Below, piece by piece: positions 25,329-33,586 of a stretch of DNA of 44,627 bases (the stretch's first letter is position 1; each line of letters opens with the position of its first letter). Under the pieces are notes generated by a model. It was not told where the DNA came from, searched no databases, and saw nothing but the letters and a program-made list of their open reading frames with translations. Position numbers and translations under genes: made by a program. Origin of the DNA: Candidatus Fermentibacterota bacterium (GTDB taxonomy: Bacteria > Fermentibacterota > Fermentibacteria > Fermentibacterales > JCC-6); NCBI GenBank assembly GCA_030592645.1, contig JAUVIR010000025.1, positions 1-44,627 of the forward strand. Reading direction: 5' to 3'.

Positions 25329-27377
25329 ATGCTGAAAATCGGAATATTTGTACTTTTCGCGGCGATATCCATCTCGCACAGCGAAGTTATCACCTTTGAT
25401 TTTACACTGGATACCGATGATATCCAGGTTTCACAGTGGATGAACGATGATGTTATCTCAATCCCGGGGGGAGTCGTTCCTTTCGAGGATGGAAATCCCT
25501 CCCTTCAGGGCATTCCCTACACTTTTCTTCTTCCACAGGGATCTTCAATAACCGATGTGACCGTTGATGTTCACACCCGGGTCACGCTTGATGGGAAATA
25601 CGATATTACACCAGTAAACAACCTTATATTCAGCAGGCCTTTCGCTTCGGCCGACAGGTCTTCCGTTTACCTGAGCAACACACCCTTCCCCTCTTCTCCG
25701 GTCGAACGGTCGGAATGCGGTAACCGGACCGGCTTCCGCCTGGGAAGCTTTACCCTCGTTCCCTTCAGTTACAACCCGCTCGAAGGCGAGCTTTCGGTAA
25801 TTACCTCAGCCACAGTAACTGTTGAATGTTCTGCGGATCCTGAGGTACAGGACATAGCTCTTACCTCAAGGCAGATAAATACGGCCGCGGCCGGACTTCA
25901 GAATATAGTAGATAACCCCTCCAGGATCGCTGATTACGCCCCTGCCGTCCGTGCGGCAACTGACGGAGATCCCGTCTGGGTTGCCATCGGTCTGGCCAGT
26001 TTTGAAACCATTCTGCAGCCTCTCGTAGATCATAGAAACCAATACACCGGTGACTCTGAATACGTAACCGTGGAGTGGATCGAGGCTAATTATACGGGGT
26101 GGGATACCCAGGAGAAGATCAGAAACTACCTGAAGGACCAGTTCTACAGCCACTCTCTTGTCTATGCGCTGATGGTTGGCGATTACGGTCCGACCACAAG
26201 AATTTCCTGGCTACAGACTACTGGTGGTAGTCCTGAAACCCTTCTTAATGTTGTCGATCATTACTATATGGATCTTGATGGAACATGGGATTATGACGGT
26301 GACCATCAGTATTGCGAATCTAACGATGCTTTAAATTACTACACCGACCTGTACGTCGGGAGATTCTGCTCTAACATTGAATCATATATTGAAACCATGG
26401 TTAACAAGACCTTATCCTATGAAACAGCCTCTCCTGCTGGATCCTGGCAGAAAACCGCGCTACTTATCGGTGCGGGTCTGTGGCCACCGAATTACTGGGG
26501 TAGTTTTGTATGCGAGGCTATCGATGACTTCATTCCTGGTGACTGGACAGTTGAGAAGCTTTACGAAACTTCCGGCGGCCACCCTAACAACCAGATAGAT
26601 CTTATCAATGCGGGCTGTTCGTTCGTTGCCCCCCAGGGTCACGGATATGCATATGGCATATCCTGGTACTATGAGCCTTCTACACATATTATCTCTACCA
26701 GCAACTACAATCAGCTTGTTAATTTAGACCGGCTCGCGGTCTTTCACTCCATGTCCTGTACAACCGGCAAGCTTACCGTAACCAGTATTGCAGAGCGGCT
26801 GCATTTCTCCCCGCTTGGCGGCGCTGTTGCGGTCATGTTCAATTCGAGCTACGGCTGGGGAACTCCCCCGTCAATGGGACCCTCTGAGTGGCTTGAGGTA
26901 CATTTCGCTGAACAGCTTTTCACGAACCAGATTTACGAGATAGGTGTAGCACAGGCTTTCGCCAAGGATGCACTGTGGGCTATGACGGGTGTACCGCTCA
27001 CCGGGTGGTGCATCCAGGAGAACAACCTCCTCGGAGATCCTGCTCTTATCTTCGTATCGGGCCAGACAGGCATCGAGGGCGGCCAGGTTGAAAGCCCGAT
27101 GCAGCCTGCACTCGGCACGCCTTTCCCGAACCCGTTCTCCGGAAGCTGCTCGATTTCCTACGACATTCCTGTTTCCGGTATGACATCGATAACCGTTTTC
27201 GATCTGTCCGGACGAGTCGTCAGAAGTATTTATTCAGGTTCATTACCTGTGGGAACAGGGAACGTTGTCTTCGATGGCAGCGACAGCAGCGGTAACCCTC
27301 TTCCTCCAGGTTGCTACCCTGTTGTTCTCAATGGTCCTTCCGGAACTGCTTCCACAATGATGGTGGTTGCCCGCTAG
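25329..27377 (+). CDS. gingipain-like C25 cysteine peptidase with T9SS-type sorting domain
   Basis: A 682-residue secreted peptidase. The signal LKIGIFVLFAAISISHS is followed by a propeptide-like N region (about 20-210). The C25 catalytic domain (about 215-580) contains YALMVGDYG, DLYVGRF, the catalytic His438 in PQGHGYAYG and the nucleophile Cys477 in VFHSMSCTTG. The C-terminal domain has TPFPNPFSGSCSISYDI, VFDLSGRVV and GNPLPPGCYPVVL, the Por/T9SS sorting tail, so it should reach the cell surface or medium. AAGGAAGG precedes the ATG. It starts 19 bases after gmd. Its 3' end faces VanW across a long inverted repeat. Confidence 0.92.
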   Translation: MLKIGIFVLFAAISISHSEVITFDFTLDTDDIQVSQWMNDDVISIPGGVVPFEDGNPSLQGIPYTFLLPQGSSITDVTVDVHTRVTLDGKYDITPVNNLIFSRPFASADRSSVYLSNTPFPSSPVERSECGNRTGFRLGSFTLVPFSYNPLEGELSVITSATVTVECSADPEVQDIALTSRQINTAAAGLQNIVDNPSRIADYAPAVRAATDGDPVWVAIGLASFETILQPLVDHRNQYTGDSEYVTVEWIEANYTGWDTQEKIRNYLKDQFYSHSLVYALMVGDYGPTTRISWLQTTGGSPETLLNVVDHYYMDLDGTWDYDGDHQYCESNDALNYYTDLYVGRFCSNIESYIETMVNKTLSYETASPAGSWQKTALLIGAGLWPPNYWGSFVCEAIDDFIPGDWTVEKLYETSGGHPNNQIDLINAGCSFVAPQGHGYAYGISWYYEPSTHIISTSNYNQLVNLDRLAVFHSMSCTTGKLTVTSIAERLHFSPLGGAVAVMFNSSYGWGTPPSMGPSEWLEVHFAEQLFTNQIYEIGVAQAFAKDALWAMTGVPLTGWCIQENNLLGDPALIFVSGQTGIEGGQVESPMQPALGTPFPNPFSGSCSISYDIPVSGMTSITVFDLSGRVVRSIYSGSLPVGTGNVVFDGSDSSGNPLPPGCYPVVLNGPSGTASTMMVVAR

Positions 27378-27385
27378 ACCAGCTT

Positions 27386-27441
27386 GAAATACCCGGCATT
27401 AAAGGTTAATCGGATTCGATAACTTTAATGCCGGGTATTTC
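27386..27441. terminator. long inverted repeat between convergent genes
   Basis: Left arm 27386-27404 and right arm 27423-27441 are perfect 19-base complements (GAAATACCCGGCATTAAAG and its reverse complement) with an 18-base loop. The right arm lies within the last codons of the VanW gene. It probably stops transcription from both sides, although neither side has a T-run. Confidence 0.6.
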
Positions 27442-28200
27442 CGTTACATCGTAACGGACTTCCGCGTGATTTTTCATAATAAGTTCCTCGCTCACAACCT
27501 CCGAAGTCTGTGTATCGGTTTCAATCCGCCAGAGTTCGTTCTCTCTGAAAACCGTTCCGTCTATCCGGACGAAACGGTGATTTCTCTCTTCCACAGAAAT
27601 TCTGCCGGGAAGTTTCTTCCCGCACCTTATCTCGCCCTGCAGGTTGTGCTCATCTACCCATGTCTTTATCTGGAAGCGCCATGGAGTGTTATTTACAAAC
27701 ATGAAATCAAGGTAGTTGTAGAAAACAGTGGCTCCTGTCCCGAATGGTACTGTTCTCCTGTAATCCGGAAATGGATCGAAGGAATGTCTGTGACGTTCCG
27801 TAACCTCCAGCGGAGTCTGCAGAACCATCCAGTGCAGGAGATTTGAAAACTGACAGAGACCTCCGCCCACCATGGAGACCAGCTCACCGAATGAGAGCTG
27901 CAGCCCGGGGAGGAAGCCCCTTCTGCGAACCGGTTTACCTACAAGCCTCCAGAAGGAGAATACTTCTCCGGGATTAATAATTACACCATCAATCAGGGAA
28001 GCGGCCGTTTTAAGGCTTGTTATTTTATTCCTCTGAAGAGTCTCGTCAGTCCCCTCAAGTTTTCTCATCAGAATCGACCGGTGAGCCACCACCGTTTCCG
28101 GCAGAGTACCGCCTGATAAGTACGTGGCGAACTTCTCCCGGCCCAGATGCCATCTGAGCCTTCGAAGCTGCCGGCGAAGAAATACCGATATCCGGTACAT
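27406..28200 (-). CDS. VanW family protein
   Basis: About 264 residues. VanW core motifs are clear: SLIDGVIINPGEVFSFWRLV, FLPGLQLSFGELVSMVGGGL followed by CQFSNLLHWMVLQTPLEVTE, and RHSFDPFPDYRRTVPFGTGA. The role of VanW proteins is not established; they occur in vancomycin-resistance clusters but are widespread elsewhere, and no other van gene is here. The ATG at 28200 is directly preceded by an in-frame GTG. Neither has a good ribosome site, and the fhs stop is only about 55 bases upstream. The 3' end forms one arm of the inverted repeat at 27386-27441. Confidence 0.88.
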   Translation of the reverse strand: MYRISVFLRRQLRRLRWHLGREKFATYLSGGTLPETVVAHRSILMRKLEGTDETLQRNKITSLKTAASLIDGVIINPGEVFSFWRLVGKPVRRRGFLPGLQLSFGELVSMVGGGLCQFSNLLHWMVLQTPLEVTERHRHSFDPFPDYRRTVPFGTGATVFYNYLDFMFVNNTPWRFQIKTWVDEHNLQGEIRCGKKLPGRISVEERNHRFVRIDGTVFRENELWRIETDTQTSEVVSEELIMKNHAEVRYDVTEIPGIKVIESD

Positions 28201-28255
28201 CACCGGACTGATCGACGAGAGTGGTTTTCTTCCTTTTATAGTCCTGTCCTTCCCG

Positions 28256-29932
28256 CTAGAACAGACCGATCACATTCCCGTCGTCATCAATATCCATACT
28301 CTCAGCTGCCGGGACCTTCGGCAGCCCGGGCATCCTCATAATGGATCCTGTTATCGGCACAAGGTATCCTGCTCCCGCAGATATCTCTATCTCCCTTACT
28401 GTAACAATAAAGTCTTTAGGCCTTCCAAGAAGCTTCGGATTATCAGAGAGGGATTTCTGCGTTTTTGCAATACAGACCGGAAGCTTCCCGTAACCGAGCC
28501 TCTTTATCATCCGAAGGTCTTTCCTTGCAAGGGTAGTGTAGTCGATATGCTCGGCGCCGTAGATCTCTCTGGCTATCACTTCCACTTTTTCTTCCATACT
28601 CTGGTCCCAGTCGTAAAGAGGCGAGAAGGTGCCGCTGCAGTCCCTGGCATTCGTGGTTACAAGGGAAGCCAGCTCTTCCATTCCGCTTCCTCCGTTGACG
28701 AACCCGTCTCCTATAGCGGCTGGAATCCCCAGCTCGCCGCAGCGCTGCACCACAATTTCAAGTTCAGCATCCGTATCGTGCGCGAACCTGTTGACACAGA
28801 CAACCGCCGGGAGACCGAATTTACCGATGTTCTCTATATGCTTTTCCATGTTCGGCAGACCGGCTGCTACCGCTTCCTCGTTGGGAATCTGAAGGTCGCG
28901 CTTCGAAACGCCGCCGTGCATCTTAAGTGCCCGGCATGTTACGACAAGAACGACAAGGCTTGGACAGAGCTTCCCTACCTGACACTTGATATCGAAGAAC
29001 TTCTCGGCTCCCAGGTCAAATCCAAAGCCGGCTTCGGTTATCGCCCAGTCAGAGAAAGCTACTGCCATCTGCGTCGCGAGAAGGGAATTGCAGCCGTGCG
29101 CGATATTCGCGAAAGGTCCGCAATGCACGAAAGCAGGATTCCCCTCAAGGGTTTGAACAAGGTTCGGCTTGATAGCATCCTTAAGCAGCATAGCCATGGC
29201 GCCGGTAACTCCCATTTCCTTAGCTGTTACCGCTTCCCTGTCGAAGGTCAGGCCTATGAATATACGGTCTATTCTCTCTTTAAGATCATCCATGTCCACA
29301 GCCAGAGAGAGTATCGCCATGATCTCGCTTGCTGCGGATATGTCGAACCCGGACTCGCGCGGGACTCCCTGGGTTCTGCCCCCGAGTCCGATGATTATGT
29401 CTCTCAAGGATCTGTCGTTCATATCCATTACGCGTTTAAAACTGACGGTTCTTGCATCCAGACGCGAGGGGTTTCCCCAGTGAAGGTGGTTATCCAGCGC
29501 TGCTGCAAGAAGGTTGTTGGCTGCTGTTATCGCATGCATATCCCCTGTGAAATGCAGATTGATATCCTCCATGGGGATTACCTGTGAATACCCGCCGCCG
29601 GCAGCCCCGCCCTTCATACCGAATATCGGACCGAGGGAAGGTTCCCTTACAGCGCAGCTCACGGACTCCCCAAGCCTTGCCATCCCCTGCGTAAGGCCTA
29701 TTGTGGTTGTGGTCTTCCCGGCTCCCGCCGGTGTTGGTGTGATTGCTGAGACAAGCACAAGTTTACCTGTGCCTCTTCTCTTCTTCTGCAGAGTATCAAG
29801 ATGTACTTTAGCCTTATCAGCGCCGTAAAGGTCAAGATCCTCAGCCGAAAGGCCGAGTTTGGCAGCGATCTCAGTTACAGGACGGGGAACAGCCCTGCTG
29901 GCAATTTCAATGTCCGACGGGAATGTACTCAC
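28256..29932 (-). CDS. fhs: formate--tetrahydrofolate ligase
   Basis: A 558-residue enzyme (normal length) that makes 10-formyl-THF from formate, THF and ATP, a step in folate C1 metabolism and in the methyl branch of the Wood-Ljungdahl pathway. KLVLVSAITPTPAGAGKTTT is the P-loop. EPSLGPIFGMKGGAAGGGYS and DINLHFTGDMHAI are signature stretches. The C-terminal part has PVCIAKTQKSLSDNPKLLGR and ends MDIDDDGNVIGLF. The start is GTG 29932 with GGAGGAAAA upstream. It follows a 76-residue ORF by 15 bases in the same operon. Confidence 0.97.
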   Translation of the reverse strand: MSTFPSDIEIASRAVPRPVTEIAAKLGLSAEDLDLYGADKAKVHLDTLQKKRRGTGKLVLVSAITPTPAGAGKTTTTIGLTQGMARLGESVSCAVREPSLGPIFGMKGGAAGGGYSQVIPMEDINLHFTGDMHAITAANNLLAAALDNHLHWGNPSRLDARTVSFKRVMDMNDRSLRDIIIGLGGRTQGVPRESGFDISAASEIMAILSLAVDMDDLKERIDRIFIGLTFDREAVTAKEMGVTGAMAMLLKDAIKPNLVQTLEGNPAFVHCGPFANIAHGCNSLLATQMAVAFSDWAITEAGFGFDLGAEKFFDIKCQVGKLCPSLVVLVVTCRALKMHGGVSKRDLQIPNEEAVAAGLPNMEKHIENIGKFGLPAVVCVNRFAHDTDAELEIVVQRCGELGIPAAIGDGFVNGGSGMEELASLVTTNARDCSGTFSPLYDWDQSMEEKVEVIAREIYGAEHIDYTTLARKDLRMIKRLGYGKLPVCIAKTQKSLSDNPKLLGRPKDFIVTVREIEISAGAGYLVPITGSIMRMPGLPKVPAAESMDIDDDGNVIGLF

Positions 29933-29947
29933 TGTTTTCCTCCAATA

Positions 29948-30178
29948 TCAGAATCCGTTTGAACTGATCTTTTCGGGGGGTTCCGGTTTTACTCTTTCCA
30001 CCTCAGGCGCTACAACTTCCTCCAGCGTACCGCCGGCAGGCAGACCGAAGCCTTTCAATGAATAGGTTCTGTATATTTTTCTGTTGTTTTTCATACCAGA
30101 GACCACGCAGATGGATTCCCCATGGAGTTCAGCTTTTTCGGAGGCTTCCTTCAGAGCTGAGTTAAGATCGGTATGCAT
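29948..30178 (-). CDS. small protein upstream of fhs (76 aa)
   Basis: 76 residues, soluble, no recognised domain. It contains SALKEASEKAELHGESICVV and KIYRTYSLKGFGLPAGGTLE and ends in a Pro/Glu-rich stretch. GGAAGG lies before the ATG at reasonable spacing, and fhs begins 15 bases downstream, so the two are likely co-transcribed. The sequence has ordinary protein character rather than that of a shadow frame. Confidence 0.55.
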   Translation of the reverse strand: MHTDLNSALKEASEKAELHGESICVVSGMKNNRKIYRTYSLKGFGLPAGGTLEEVVAPEVERVKPEPPEKISSNGF

Positions 30179-30267
30179 AATTGAATCCTTCCTTCCGTAA
30201 GAAGCAGTATTGTTTAATGCAATGGTTTTCGCAAGACGCTAATGTATCTTCAGGAGATATGCGGAAA

Positions 30268-30296
30268 GGGGGAAGGCGTTTGCTTGACCTTCCCCC
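30268..30296 (-). terminator. probable terminator of the lipoprotein/Spy-like operon
   Basis: GGGGGAAGG (30268-30276) and CCTTCCCCC (30288-30296) form a perfect 9-base stem with an 11-base loop, 46 bases after the stop of the Spy-like gene. On the minus strand it is followed only by TTTCC, a weak U-tract. Confidence 0.5.
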
Positions 30297-30342
30297 GTCG
30301 GGTTGGGAGGTATGATGATATGTATGGAGCTACAGATAACTG

Positions 30343-30906
30343 TTATCTCATTGGGTGTCCCATTCCCGAACCGTGATCCATTCCAGCGCCGTGTCCCATT
30401 GCGCCGGCATGCTCCTCCGCCATTTCGGCCAGCTTATCAAGCTGCTCGAGCGTAAGAACGTTATGGATGTCTACTATGGCTTCGAAGACTATATCCTGCA
30501 TAGCTTCCCGTATTTCAGAATTCTCACTCACTGCTTCTTCAAGGTCGCTCACGGTAAGAGTTGCAGAAGTGAAGATATCCATGAACGGAGTATGGTCCTC
30601 CGGCCTTCCTGCCTCTTCCATGATACCCATAGCCTCTTCCCTGGCGTTTTCAGTGATTGACCGTATCTCTTCGATCTGCTCTTCGGTAAGATCAATATGC
30701 CTGAACATCATCCTGAACTGTTCAAGTCTTTCCATCCCGAATCCACCCTGCTGTCCCGGACCTCCGGGCCCGGAGCTCATTCCAGGTGCTCCGCCATGAG
30801 ATCCGGCCTGCGGGCTCCATCCTCCGGGACCTTGAGCCATTGCGGTACCGGCCAGTATCAATATTGCCAGGGCGGCAATTCCTATGGTTTTCATTTTTCT
30901 TGACAT
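30343..30906 (-). CDS. Spy/CpxP-like (LTxxQ) periplasmic protein, Gly/His/Met-rich
   Basis: A 187-residue exported protein. The signal MKTIGIAALAILILAGTAMA is followed by a Gly/Pro-rich linker (GPGGWSPQAGSHGGAPGMSS). A helical part contains RHIDLTEEQIEEIRSITENA, the LTxxQ-type helix of Spy/CpxP chaperone or metal-binding relatives, and a second related segment LTLEQLDKLAEMAEEHAG. The tail GHGAGMDHGSGMGHPMR is rich in His and Met and could bind copper or another metal. ATG 30906 has AAGGAAAG upstream. It is the second gene of an operon after a lipoprotein, 17 bases apart. Confidence 0.75.
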   Translation of the reverse strand: MSRKMKTIGIAALAILILAGTAMAQGPGGWSPQAGSHGGAPGMSSGPGGPGQQGGFGMERLEQFRMMFRHIDLTEEQIEEIRSITENAREEAMGIMEEAGRPEDHTPFMDIFTSATLTVSDLEEAVSENSEIREAMQDIVFEAIVDIHNVLTLEQLDKLAEMAEEHAGAMGHGAGMDHGSGMGHPMR

Positions 30907-30923
30907 TTCTTCTTTCCTTTCAG

Positions 30924-31814
30924 TTACGATCTCAGTGCAAGGATTCCCCATGCACCCGAGTCGTAATCGTCTTCAATTTCATCAAGCATCGTATCTGCGT
31001 CTATAATATCCGCCGCAATGAACCAATGTTCCGATGAACCTTCAATGTACCATTCGTAGCTGTATACTCCGTCGCCTGCAACCCTGTCTCCCCAGAGGCC
31101 GTCATCGTTCATCCAGTGGCGGGGCCAGATCGGGCATGGGCCGTGCGCGAAAACATAGTATGCGGGTTCGTACTGCGGATTGGTGTGAAGAACCTCGACC
31201 TCAAGCCTGACAAGGATTCCGGGTTCAAGTACAGGAAGTCCGTCTTCTATGCTGTAGAATGTATCCGGGGAATCGCACTCCCATGTAAGCTCATCTCCCT
31301 GGTATATCTTCATCGACTGGATGAATACTTCCTGTGTTACTCCGGAATTCAGGGAAAATTCTGCAGGGGTGATGTGGGTGAGAACCCAGCCCCCGTGAGG
31401 ATCAGTGGTGAGTCCGGTTTTTTCAACAATGAGCCTTCTGGTGCGGATATCACTGATAGGCTTTATTCCGGGGTTAAGCACGCCGTCATGAGTAACGTCA
31501 ATATTGAAGTCTGCAAACAGGTTCCTGATAACCGTTACTGTGCATACTCCCATTTCAGGGTCGTTTTCCAGGATGACTTCAAATGAGCCTTCACTGCTTA
31601 GCTCTCTCCACCAGTGCTCCGGCAATGCGTTATCCTTTCCAGCATCCCCACTTTCCCCCTGCCCCTCAAGGGGGGTCATTTTTACGTAGCTGTTACCCGA
31701 GAGAAGGTTCTGGATGTTCTCCGAATCGGTAAGCGTAGCCGAGGGTTCCTGAACACACCCTGCTGCCATAACCAGTACCAGCACCGCTGCCCCTGTTCCA
31801 AGAAGCTTATTCAT
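30924..31814 (-). CDS. lipoprotein, unknown function (choice-of-anchor/beta-sandwich like)
   Basis: A 296-residue lipoprotein from ATG 31814: MNKLLGTGAAVLVLVMAAGC gives a good lipobox AAGC with Cys20. The mature protein has beta-rich character (GSFEVILENDPEMGVCTVTV, GLPVLEPGILVRLEVEVLHT, WFIAADIIDADTMLDEIEDD), with no clear catalytic motif. It ends in SGAWGILALRS. A second ATG in the same frame at 31856 also has a strong GGAGG site. The stretch between them (MKKHLEITIERRSR) is charged and would precede the signal, so 31814 fits better. Operon with the Spy-like gene. Confidence 0.7.
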   Translation of the reverse strand: MNKLLGTGAAVLVLVMAAGCVQEPSATLTDSENIQNLLSGNSYVKMTPLEGQGESGDAGKDNALPEHWWRELSSEGSFEVILENDPEMGVCTVTVIRNLFADFNIDVTHDGVLNPGIKPISDIRTRRLIVEKTGLTTDPHGGWVLTHITPAEFSLNSGVTQEVFIQSMKIYQGDELTWECDSPDTFYSIEDGLPVLEPGILVRLEVEVLHTNPQYEPAYYVFAHGPCPIWPRHWMNDDGLWGDRVAGDGVYSYEWYIEGSSEHWFIAADIIDADTMLDEIEDDYDSGAWGILALRS

Positions 31815-31918
31815 TCTGCTCCTCCTTTCAATCGTGATTTCAAGATGCTTTTTCATATTGAGCCTCCTTTCATCCGATGATATTCTGAGGAACAATTACG
31901 AACGGAGTATTGTCAGTC

Positions 31919-31938
31919 TGTAACAGATTGTAACAGAT
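31919..31938. repeat. tandem 10-bp direct repeat
   Basis: TGTAACAGAT occurs twice back to back (31919-31928, 31929-31938), about 60 bases upstream of the first possible start (31856) of the lipoprotein gene. It could be an operator for that operon. Confidence 0.35.
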
Positions 31939-31941
31939 GAT

Positions 31942-32016
31942 CGGGGTCGTATCTTGAATTTTGGCATTTGATTTGTTAAGACATTAACGAATGCCAAAAT
32001 TCAAGATACGACCCCG
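31942..32016. repeat. 27-bp perfect inverted repeat (possible miniature element)
   Basis: Arms 31942-31968 and 31990-32016 are perfect complements over 27 bases (the left arm begins CGGGGTCGTATCTTGAATTT). The 21-base centre contains a nested GTTAA/TTAAC pair. This is longer than a normal terminator and lies between two minus-strand transcription units. It resembles the palindromic non-autonomous elements associated with Y1/REP-type transposases, but no transposase is present. Confidence 0.75.
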
Positions 32017-32024
32017 TCATGGTA

Positions 32025-32044
32025 ACCGGGCTAAATGGCCCGGT
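32025..32044 (-). repeat. 7-bp hairpin between porin terminator and long palindrome
   Basis: ACCGGGC and GCCCGGT (arms 32025-32031 and 32038-32044) enclose a 6-base loop. It may be a second terminator element for the porin gene. Confidence 0.4.
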
Positions 32045-32056
32045 CAAGAATTGAAT

Positions 32057-32079
32057 GGGGGCCGAAGAAATCGGCCCCC
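32057..32079 (-). terminator. probable terminator of the FadL-type porin gene
   Basis: GGGGGCCGA and TCGGCCCCC (32057-32065, 32071-32079) form a perfect 9-base stem with a 5-base loop, 10 bases after the porin stop. The minus-strand continuation ATTCAATTCTT is A/T-rich but has no proper U-tract. Confidence 0.55.
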
Positions 32080-32089
32080 TGAACTTGAA

Positions 32090-33400
32090 CTATCTGAAGC
32101 TTATCTCAGCACCAAGACCGAAGTACGTGACACTCTTGTTGTATGTGCAGGCATCAAAGGGGTCGACACCCTGTCCCTCGTCGTAGAAATTGTGCCCGCC
32201 AGCAAGGGTGAGCGCAAAATTGTCATTGACAGCGTAGCGAATTCCTCCGCCGATAGCGCTGTAATCGAGATTGTACTCGAAGTCATTGTAAGTACTGTCA
32301 CTTCCTCCTAAGTCACTGTGGAGGTATGCGAGCCCTAAGAGTATTCTGGGAGAAACCTGATAGTCTATTCCGAGCCCGATATCGAGACCGTTCTCGTAAT
32401 GGACATCAACACCGTTGAGCGAATCTTCGGCGATATCTGCAACAAAGTAGTAGTTGAAAGTAGTACTCAGCTTGAATGCGGGTGAGAACTGGTAGGAAAT
32501 TCCTCCTGCAAGTATGGCGGGAAGATCCCTTCTCTGTTTAAACCCTTCAATGGCGAAACTGGAATCGGGCATAGGCACTGGAGGATACCATCCATTCTCG
32601 ATGACACTTGTTTCAAACTCCAGAGCTGTGCTGGTTTCGTACCTCAGGGCGATGTTAAGGTTCTCGGTGGGTACTACGTCAACGCTTATTATCCCGTTGA
32701 AACCGCTTGCGGTCTTTTCAACGTCCAGAACCCGGCTGGATGTACCGACCGGCACAGGAGTTCCCGTGGAGTCGGGAGCGAATATTGTAAAATCCGCCTG
32801 GCCATCGTATGTTTTTTTAGCTGAAGTGTAACGGCCGGCAAGGGCAAATGAGAACATGTCACTGGCTGCAAAGGATGCTCCAACGGTACCTGCAATGTAC
32901 TGCGAAGATGCCTTCATACTGCCTTCACTCATAAGAGCGAAGTAGTAAGGGCTCATATTTATCATCTGCTGGTATCCCGTTTCAAGCAGAGGCATCGCAT
33001 AAAGGCCTTCCTTGTAATCCAGGAATCCTCCGCCTGCAGGAACTGTGAAGGCACCAAACAGAGCCCAGTCGCCTGTTCTGTACACTGCGTACAGGTCAGG
33101 CAGGAACAGAGTGGGTTCTGTTGATTCGTACGTTTCCACTGAGGTTGTATCCCAGAAGGGAACAGCTTCAATGGTATAATCCTTCAGCAGGAACTGATTG
33201 CCGAAACTGATGTGGAAACCCTCATCCAGAAACACCAGACCAGCGGGGTTGTAGCTTACCAGGTCAGCTCCGTCGGTAGCGGGATTGCGTGCAAAATTCC
33301 TGTAGTAGCTAACGCTCCTGTTTGTTAGATAATCGATATTACTAGCGTAAGTAATACCGACACAGAGTGTTACAAGAACCAGAGTTACTAAGATTCTCAT
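32090..33400 (-). CDS. OmpP1/FadL/TodX-family outer membrane porin
   Basis: A 436-residue outer-membrane beta-barrel protein. The signal RILVTLVLVTLCVGITYA is followed by an N-terminal segment SYYRNFARNPATDGADLVSY and NPAGLVFLDEGFHISFGNQF, the NPA plug-type start seen in FadL-family long-chain fatty-acid or hydrocarbon porins. Amphipathic strands follow (FALAGRYTSAKKTYDG, NLNIALRYETSTALEF, LLGLAYLHSD), ending SVTYFGLGAEISFR with a terminal aromatic signal (FR). GAGGAGGAA precedes the ATG. It takes up hydrophobic substrates by family analogy; the actual ligand is unknown. Confidence 0.9.
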   Translation of the reverse strand: MRILVTLVLVTLCVGITYASNIDYLTNRSVSYYRNFARNPATDGADLVSYNPAGLVFLDEGFHISFGNQFLLKDYTIEAVPFWDTTSVETYESTEPTLFLPDLYAVYRTGDWALFGAFTVPAGGGFLDYKEGLYAMPLLETGYQQMINMSPYYFALMSEGSMKASSQYIAGTVGASFAASDMFSFALAGRYTSAKKTYDGQADFTIFAPDSTGTPVPVGTSSRVLDVEKTASGFNGIISVDVVPTENLNIALRYETSTALEFETSVIENGWYPPVPMPDSSFAIEGFKQRRDLPAILAGGISYQFSPAFKLSTTFNYYFVADIAEDSLNGVDVHYENGLDIGLGIDYQVSPRILLGLAYLHSDLGGSDSTYNDFEYNLDYSAIGGGIRYAVNDNFALTLAGGHNFYDEGQGVDPFDACTYNKSVTYFGLGAEISFR

Positions 33401-33526
33401 CTGTTCCTCCTCGGGTTGTATCAGCAGCCATCTTTGAATGCATGGCTGCCATTCTGACTGTTAGATGGATTATTAACAGAGATAGGAGCTTCGTCCAGCT
33501 TTGCGGTCAGTAAGTTGAAGCAAAAC

Positions 33527-33551
33527 CCCGCAACGCATTTTGCCCTGCGGG
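33527..33551 (-). terminator. rho-independent terminator of the 33587-34297 gene
   Basis: CCCGCA (33527-33532) and TGCGGG (33546-33551) pair. On the minus strand the stem is followed by GTTTTGC. It lies about 36 bases after the stop of the minus-strand gene. Confidence 0.6.
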
Positions 33552-33586
33552 ATTTCGCAAGTGTAAATAGTAGAATCCGGCCGCTT

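Noticed and set aside
28124..29587. 487-codon open frame on the plus strand
   Set aside because: It lies antisense to fhs, which is unmistakable on the minus strand; the frame has no domain and no ribosome site.
31991..32311. 106-codon frame beginning inside the long palindrome
   Set aside because: It starts in the repeat arm and then runs antisense to the porin gene; composition is that of a shadow frame.
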